From: Macrocybe gigantea
Lineage: Eukaryota; Basidiomycota; Agaricomycetes; Agaricales; Callistosporiaceae
Direction of reading: 5' to 3'
Length of the DNA: 64,000 nucleotides
Assembly (NCBI GenBank): GCA_011319805.1
Contig: SJRY01000100.1
Coordinates: forward strand, 34,906 to 98,905
The first letter of the stretch is position 1. Every line of letters begins with the position of its first letter. Positions 57,361 to 64,000 of this stretch are shown here, one piece after another. Both the position numbers and the translations under genes were made by a program. The notes below the pieces were generated by a model. That model made no database searches, was not told the DNA's origin, and worked only from the letters and a program-made list of their open reading frames with translations.

Positions 57361-58419
57361 TCACTTCTTACATAGTGAATGCCTCGGCTGGGACACCATA
57401 TTAGTCCTTGAGGACAAGCATCCGATATGAAAGGTATTGCCTACCAATGAGAAGTGGAAACATACAATAAAGCAGTATTTTGATCTTTCGTATAAAATCC
57501 ACACTCTGTTGAAGACGGTGAGACGCGGGTTTTGGGATAACCAAATCACAACATTTCTTGCCTGTACATCAAGACAAAATCCACTGTAGATATGACTATT
57601 GTGGCGTTTACACCTAGGATCTGACAAGGGTTGGACAGGTTTACGATCCCAGGGGTGTTGTTACTCACTTGCAGGTAGGTGTTGCATCTTAATTTTTTGT
57701 CAGTTGGTCACGGGTACCTAAGCATCTGAATGTTAACATCTAGATGATGGAAGGAAATATGAGTTCAAAGCGATAACCAAGCCGCGCGAGGACATTCACC
57801 TCATCTGTTTTCATCCAACGCAGTCGAACTGAAAACCGCAGATTGAGTACATCGAAGGAAACGTACACCGTGACGGACACTCAACTCGATGCATTAAAGC
57901 TAATACGATGAAATAGATCAAGCCCTCAACCAGATAGCGTAAAAAATCAAGTTGCCTACGCTTGATTGTAAAGCCCAAAATAGCGATTCTGAGGTCGAAT
58001 GTTAGGAATATCGACAACGAAATATCTGCGTAGCCTCACCCAAAGCTAGATTGGAGAAGCATACATCAGAATACGCGGCAAGAGATAGATATATGCGCAT
58101 ACATAAACGATTTTCATAAGGCTCCACTTGCTGTTCCATATGTGTTCGACCTGAGCATTATATGAGATTTGAGTTCCGACACGCATATCGTCGCTGGATG
58201 GACCCCGTCTCGAAGGGTTATGACATGATCATACACCACGACGGCCAGAGCTGCGACTTCATAGAAATATCTGTAAGCGTTGGTTCCAAAGTCGGGCACA
58301 ACGGTCACAATTTCACCAGACATGTAATTAGTGCTGAACTGATCGATCACCACTTGGCGAAACAGCTCTGGGTCCTCGATGCCCATCACGCGTCGTGGTG
58401 GTCGCTGAATCCGATACAA
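57361..58419 (-). CDS. DUF6533-type multi-pass membrane protein (partial model)
   Basis: The minus strand from ATG 58419 encodes a segment ending YEVAALAVVVYDHVITLRDG. A 53-bp GT..CAG intron (about 58203-58151) then joins to VEHIWNSKWSLMKIVYVCAY. This is the signature of DUF6533, an N-terminal domain of seven-helix membrane proteins very common in Agaricomycetes and of unknown function. Later exons include NATIVISTVDFVLMYR (about 57605-57560) and RVWILYERSKYCF (about 57510-57470), typical of the later helices. Middle exons could not be joined with certainty; small introns and possible consensus errors interfere. It is the first ordinary chromosomal gene beyond the transposon block. Confidence 0.6.
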
Positions 58420-59029
58420 TGAGCTCCAACCCGAGGTATCCTCAGAGTCCCGTCGGTAAATGAGATGAGGTCACCTCACTGTTCATTGAATGGCGGATGG
58501 CTTCGCTTGCGCACTGCTGACAATGGGGACGAACGAAAGCTAGACGGAGGGGATGCCATGGCGGACTATCTTATAAAGCTGCGGTTTGCTCGGCTCAACG
58601 GCTGGGAGACTTCGATTGACCAGTCAGTCCACGTGCTCAAGAGAAGCGTCCACATCTCAGGCTGCCGTCGCACAACTCATCAATCCAAAGCTTGAAGGCT
58701 GTTGGACCGCCAAGAATGCTTGCCATTTGCTTCGCAGCCAGCAGTCAAGCGGGTTTTCCGTTCTCGAACGGTGAACCAACCGTTCAGTCCGCACAACGGG
58801 ATTGACCGAGTAGGCAATACTTTAGTAAAGCCGTGGCGCAGATGAGGCGCCTGGCCTGACAGGAACTCCGAGAAACACGTACCTGGGAGCTTTCCAAAGG
58901 GCGATGGCGCCGAGTGGCGATAAACAGGCTAAAGAAAATTCTCAGGACTTATCGTGGTACATCATTAATATCATCCACCTACACAAATAAAGCGCAGACT
59001 CGATGCAGAAAACATAATTACGCTGGCAG
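58420..59029. other. Intergenic, no feature seen
   Basis: Only short non-coding-looking frames on both strands. Probably the promoter region of the DUF6533 gene and the 3' flank of the next gene. Confidence 0.45.
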
Positions 59030-59032
59030 TCA

Positions 59033-59308
59033 AGTGCATTTTCTAGCCGTTTCCTTGTCCCGGTGAAATCTAGTTCGGCTGGTTCGAGGGTTTGGCTTCA
59101 TTGGTTTTTCATCCCTAGACTGTGAAGGATGAATGACTGCTGGCAGGCATCGCCTAAACCTGTTGAAGTTGTTTATGTAAGTATTGATGTTGACCCGCTT
59201 GACCAGTTCAAGTCGAGGATGAAAGCAAATGATCGCATAGACAAGCGGAGGAACTACTGTACAGAATATAACCAGAGAAAGATAATATGAAAATGGATGG
59301 CGGCGCAT
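59033..59308 (-). CDS. Small ORF with one hydrophobic segment, hypothetical
   Basis: 92 codons on the minus strand. The N-terminal part has a membrane-like stretch (YYLSLVIFCTVVPPLVYAII), the rest is basic and polar. It may be a terminal exon of the gene to the right or a chance frame. No family recognised. Confidence 0.25.
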
Positions 59309-59402
59309 AAGTCATAGGCATATTGTCGGCATACGAGGATAGGAGACTTAAAAAAAAATAAAACATAAGAACGCAATCAGGAAAGGGGACGCCAATGATT
59401 GT

Positions 59403-60547
59403 CTACTCTGTCAGAAGTCTCCAAATCATCTCGAAGAGCACCTTGTCCGAGCCTCGCTCTATGAAGCCGGACAGCAACGACAAGCAGTACAGTATCGATG
59501 CAAAGATTAGAAGAGCTTTGAAGAAGGTGACCATCTCCTGGTGATCGTCCGCCCATCGGTCGAGTTGCCACCGCAGAGTGACAGACGTTGATATTGAGGT
59601 ATCTATCCATCTCCCTAGACGCGTGCGGAATCTGAGGAACCTGAGCGGTTTGAGGAAGAGCGAGTGATAAGAAGAGGATGTCATGATGATGATCCCGGTC
59701 CGGATGGACCGCTTAGTAGCCGTCGCGGGAGACACAGAAGGTTCTATGGGCGCATGCGCCATCTAATCAGAAACGAGCTTGATACAGAAGAAGACATACC
59801 TATAAATTTTATGGCACCGTAGTACTGAGATAGTATATGCACGGCCAGAGGCGAGAGGCGCTCTCCTTGGCCCGGAACAAACACCTTCCAGCGCATGGGA
59901 TCTACGGGCTTAAAATGCGCATGTCATGACACGTCGTAACTAGGAAAATGATATACGTACAGTACACGTCTCGAGGTTCCAGACTTTTCTGACTTTCTTG
60001 AGATCTAGCTCGCCCGATGGTTCCAGAGGTACGACAGCCGTCATGTGGGGGCTCTGGTCATGTCGCATCAACGAGTCAATCGAGAGATAAATGAATTCGG
60101 ATGTGTGCCTGTTGAAACCCAACGTCAGTAGCAGATAAAACGAGAAATAAGACGGGAAATCGATCTAAAAAGAGATTCTAGGAAACATTGTGCATATCGC
60201 ACCCTTCTGGCAAATCGGCATCTCTGAATTTAGATCTCATATGACGAGAAAGGCCAGATTTCGCCTGGCGTAATCTGAGGCTAACTCGACTGGAGATTTG
60301 CGGAAAACGGATGGAATTGGTTCAGGAATGCGCTCTTGATCCAATGGATTAGCGCTACTAAGGGATCGAATGGTGGTTGTTCGTGAGGTAGGACGATGTC
60401 CCTCCTCCTCCCTCGAGGACCCGTGGTGGCGTTTCGTGGTGCGATGGATTGCTCGTTGCCCATGGGAGAAGAGTCTATGACCGGGGAAGGACGGAGACAT
60501 TGGAAGAGCTCATCGGCCGGGGTATTTCTGTTAAAAAAACAGAACAA
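59403..60547 (-). CDS. Hypothetical multi-exon gene with C-terminal membrane segment
   Basis: At least three exons on the minus strand. A first coding block, possibly from ATG 60482 (MGNEQSIAPRN..), is followed by 60122-59962 (FNRHTSEFIYLSIDSLMRHD), ending at a GTACGT donor. Then comes an exon containing RWKVFVPGQGERLSPLAVHI (about 59895-59835), an intron GTATGT..TTAG, and a last exon from 59762 to the TGA at 59403. The last exon has a hydrophobic helix (MVTFFKALLIFASILYCLSL, about 59534-59475). The 5' exon boundaries are uncertain. No known domain. Confidence 0.4.
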
Positions 60548-61443
60548 CGCAGAATCTCCTCAGAGCAGAGCCTAGTGGAAAGGTCGTCAACCAGAAACAT
60601 GATGTTGCGATAGTCCATACATAACGGCGCGTAGACAGCCGAAGTACAATGTCGTTAGGAAGCCTATGCTAAGATAGTGGCCTTGCATACGCGAAAAACC
60701 ACTTACAACCCTCTTCAAGCTAGAATGATGCCAAAAGGAGATTATTTGGCCAGAAAGAACGAGAAAGGCTTAGCCAGCCTAGTTGCACATCCATCTGTAG
60801 TTACAAGGTCTCGGGGATGCAGGGTAAATGCGCTTCTAGTGGAATAAGGGCATGTTATCTGAAGACAAGGTCACCCATTTCGGACGCAAAAGACGCATGG
60901 AGGACAAGTTGCCCTTATTCTTGACGCAAATATATGCAAATATGCTGACAAGGCCGATGGCAGCGAAGAAAAACCAAGCTTCTTGCCTGTATGGCGTTGA
61001 TCATGAAGCAGCCTAGATGCCTGCACCGCCTAGCGAAATGGCCCACAGAGAAACAGACACTGAGGGTCATCCGGCCTTTACTCCCTGAAGGCAGATCCTC
61101 TGCGTCTTTGGCAAGTCCAAGTTCCCTGCGAGCAATAGATAGAAATCTGCTATAATTTGTGTCTGCGTCGACTCGAACATTTCAACAGCTTGAGGTTCAA
61201 GGCGTCGGAAGTATTCACAGTCCAGGATGATTAATGAGGCTCGAGAGGGTGTGAAGCGCTGAATTGACATAACTCTAGGGAAGTTCAAAGTCCGACATTC
61301 CCACGCTAAAAATATTGCTGGCGTTTTTCTGAGACGTGGTTTCTCAGCGTTTCTCTCGTGTCTCGCCCTGTGCTCCGTCATACCCCGCAACTTTTGCGAA
61401 CTGAAAGTACTCAAATTCGAACAAACGTAGAAAGCTGCCCAAA
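60548..61443. other. Intergenic region between divergent genes
   Basis: No supported gene. A minus-strand frame (61414-61067) has no recognised domain and overlaps the likely promoter of the RRM gene. The region should hold the promoters of both flanking genes. Confidence 0.4.
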
Positions 61444-64000
61444 ATGGACGTTGATATGAAGAACAAGGACGACAATGAGGAGAAGGGATGCCCCGTCAAG
61501 CAGAGATATAGAGCGGGATAGGGAGAGAGACAGGGATCGCGACTACGACCGTGACAAGGAACAGAGATCGCGACTATGATCGTGATAAGATAGACGGAGA
61601 GAGACAAGGAAAGGGACGCGACCGGCGATAGGAGGGATTCCCGGTATGAGAAGATTGTTTAACGGCTCGTAGACGATTAAACACTCACATATGTGTCCTG
61701 TAAGGTCGGTCTAGGAGAGGTGGTGGCGATCATTGGGAGCCTGAAAGGGCAACGGTAGCGACGTATGTTGTTGGCGCTTATATATCCTACCCTGAGTCCT
61801 CACTCATTTGCAGCGACGGAAGCGCTCCGCAGCAGAAGTCGCTCGCGCTCCAGGCGCCGTTCTGCCTCTCCCGCCGCTCTCGTCGTCGTTCTAGGTCTCG
61901 TTCTCGCTCTCACACTCGCTCGCGTTCGCGCTCCAGGTCTCGCGACCCAAACCGGCCGAGGCGTTTGCTCGGTCGCTCGGTGGCCCCATGAACGCCGATC
62001 ACGAAGAAGCCGTTGAGTTCGCTAAAATCAGCAAGAGAGAAAACCGTGTCTATTCGGCACCTCAGCTACGACGTCCGCTATCGCGATCTTATGGAATTTA
62101 TGAGGGGAGGTGGGTTGGGGATATCTCAGAATCAGCTTTTTTGTTTCACTTTTCAAACATTGGCCGCCATCGGGGGGTTGCGAGAGGGCTGAATCATAGA
62201 TGACCTTTGAGGAGTTCGCTGTAGTGGGGAATGGCTTGCGTCTTGTCCCAAGGGCGGGAAAGAGTGGTCGTCGTGAGATGGGCATGAGTTGGCCGATGTT
62301 CCTGCGCGTTGAAACCCCCGTGGCACTCGTCACGGCGAGCGAGGATCCCGATGTGGCGGAGCTCGAGTATTTGGACGAGGAAGAGCTCGTTTCTTTTGGT
62401 TTTTCTCACTGATGGAATTTGGTCCGAGTCGTTGCGTCGAGGATATTGATGGGATTTTTTTTCTCTTTTTTTGGGGACGGCAGCTGGTGAGGTCTTGTTC
62501 GCCGAAGTTCTCGTAACGCCGACTGGTGTGTCCAAGGGGTGTGGGTAAGTGTTGGCAGGTTGAATGCTCATATGACATTTTATCTGACTTTTATATCCAA
62601 GCATTGTCGAGTTCGCTTCGCCAGAAGATGCCCAACGTGCTATCCGTGAATTATCCGAGCAGCCTCTGCTTGGTCGGCCCGTCTTCATCAGAGAGGTTTG
62701 GCTTCATTGTTTCTCATTCCACCCTCCAGCCCACGTTGACCTCGTTTGATTAGGACCGGGAAAATGAAGCTCGGTTTGGTGCAACTCCAGTTCCAGGTAA
62801 AATTGGAATGGCAATGGCGGTCAAGGTCTGCACGCACAACCTCCGCCCCGTCCTCCTTCGCACAACTTCTTTGGGTCTCATACCAATCCCGGCAACCAAC
62901 TTTACGTCGGAAACGTGAGTCGGCATCGGCAAGTTGAATCTCGACCGAAGCTGACGTATTCTTTGTAGTTGCCTTATCAAGCCGGATGGCAGGATCTCAA
63001 AGACCTTTTCCGCTCTGCCGGGAACATCATAAGAGCTGATATAAACATTGGTGCCGATGGTCGTCCCAAGGGATCGGGCACTGTTGTGTTCGAGACCTCC
63101 AAAGACGCCCAGCAAGCCATCAGTGAGTTGCCTCACGCGTCACTTGACTGCATTGCTAATTTTGTTCTCTAGACATGTACCACGGTTTTGATTGGTACGG
63201 ACGCACGCTTGAAGTTCGAGAGGTTCGATCATTCTTGCATTAAAACGCTTTTCTCGCTCAATGCCCTACAGGACCGGTATGCTGGTCTTTCAGGCCCTGG
63301 TAGTTACCGTGGAGGATTCCGAGGCGGTCCTCGTGGATTTGGGGGACGTGGAGGATTCAGGGGCGGATTCCGAGGCGGATTCCGCGGTGGATTTGGAGCA
63401 CAGGCGGTGCTGGCCGCGATTTCTCTAATCAGGATCTTTACGCCGACTATTCTGGTCCTGATCAGCAGGGTAGCGGATTGAGAATGGATGGCTATAATGG
63501 AGGATTTGGCGCCGTCGGAGGGTACCCTGGCGGCTATGCTGAACCTGAACCGAGTCAGCAGATCATGGTCCGCAATGTGCGTCCCCTCGCATGCGAGATG
63601 TAGGGTGTTTTTGTTCAACGTTTTTCCATTTTCAGCTTCCTTGGTCCACTGCAAATGAGGACCTAGTCGAGTTGTTTGAAACGACTGGCCAGGTCGAACT
63701 GGCGGAAATTCTGTTCGATGGCACGCGCTCGAAGGGATGTGGTGTCGTTCAGTTCTCGCAGGTTGCAGAGGCTGAGACTGCAATCGGCAAGCGCCATTTT
63801 GTCTTGCCTTTCCAATACCGCTTTCTAACTTGCCACATCACAGCCAAGTTCCAACAGTACATGTATGGTGGACGTCCCTTAGGTGTGTTTTTTCCATAAC
63901 TGTTGCCTGTCTGGTGATGGCTGATTTTCGTCACCCTGTGTGAAGATGTCCGGTTTAATGATCGCTGGCACACATTCACGCCTACGGCCGCGAAGGGCGG
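61444..64000 (+). CDS. GBP2-like RNA-binding protein: SR region, three RRMs, RGG box
   Basis: Starts ATG 61444 (AAAATGG) and runs beyond the window. The N-terminus is Arg/Ser/Asp-rich (DRERDRDRDYDRD; later RSRSRSR). RRM1 runs over 62050-62110 and 62484-62695 (HLSYDVRYRDLMEFMR; SKGCGIVEFASPEDAQRAI). RRM2 uses exons ending 62914, 62969-63122 and 63173-63222 (LYVGN; LPYQAGWQDLKDLF; KGSGTVVF). An RGG-rich linker is at 63298-63400. RRM3 starts in the exon ending 63576 and continues 63636-63786, 63844-63882 and 63946 onward (LPWSTANEDLVELF; KGCGVVQF; VRFNDRWHTF). This architecture matches yeast Gbp2/Hrb1, shuttling mRNA-binding proteins linked to transcription-export. Missing bases break the frame in the SR region, at RNP2 of RRM1, near 62820 and near 63400; these look like sequence errors. 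Confidence 0.75.
63787..63843 (+). other. GC-AG intron in RRM3
   Basis: Between ATC G and CC AAG the intron begins GCAAGC and ends CACAG. Splicing here keeps the frame (IAKFQQYM) and completes RRM3, so a GC donor is the best reading. Confidence 0.6.

Noticed and set aside
61067..61414. Minus-strand ORF of 115 codons
   Set aside because: No domain, and it overlaps the likely promoter of the RRM gene; treated as chance.

Overview
The window looks like a basidiomycete (Agaricomycete-type) genomic segment: introns of about 50 bp with GT..AG borders, a DUF6533-type membrane protein gene, a GBP2-like RRM/RGG gene, and Ty3/gypsy retrotransposons of the kinds that fill Agaricomycete heterochromatin. 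Bases 1 to about 56,000 are almost entirely nested LTR retrotransposons and their debris. Bases about 57,300-64,000 are a gene-bearing flank.

Region by region. 1-168 is a cut LTR of family 1. 169-11257 is an old Ty3/gypsy element (A) split inside its reverse transcriptase by a complete family-1 chromovirus (copy 1a, 3049-9863, duplication GTAAG), which itself carries a solo LTR (6410-6727, duplication GAAAT). 11258-11767 is part of a spliced gene. 11768-22095 is a 10.3-kb retroelement (Z) with about 1.05-kb LTRs; its gag-pol is on the minus strand and a separate spliced cysteine-cluster gene, with its own TATA box, lies antisense between pol and the 3' LTR. 22096-23397 is the end of a second Z copy in inverted orientation. 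25591-27612 is a truncated family-2 chromovirus (F). 29187-37456 is a full-length family-2 element (E, minus strand, duplication GGGCA) whose RT is interrupted by an HNH-like gene fragment carrying two more solo family-1 LTRs. 37525-45022 is a rearranged family-1 copy (P) folded into an inverted repeat with 2.16-kb arms. 45072-55409 is a family-2 element (D) split by the youngest family-1 copy (1b, 45503-52011, duplication GAAGT). 55410-55947 is a piece of A-type integrase in inverted orientation, followed by the 3' part of a spliced gene.

How the elements work. Family 1 (LTR about 320 bp, TGTTACAG..CTAACA) encodes, in order, an AUG-less open frame (ORF0), Gag with two zinc knuckles, a -1 frameshift site GGGTTTT, Pol (protease, RT, RNase H, integrase, chromodomain) and a small coiled-coil ORF3 overlapping the pol stop. 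Families 1 and 2 both carry an 11-nt sequence 2 nt after the 5' LTR that is exactly complementary to the predicted first 11 nt of their own transcript, as in Tf1-type self-priming chromoviruses. Older copies decay mainly by CGA-to-TGA changes (CpG deamination). Many other frame breaks are single-base deletions, present even in the youngest copy and in the RRM gene, so some are probably consensus errors in the assembly.

No rRNA, tRNA, CRISPR or bacterial features were seen. Most retroelement coding regions are reported as pseudogenes because their frames are broken.
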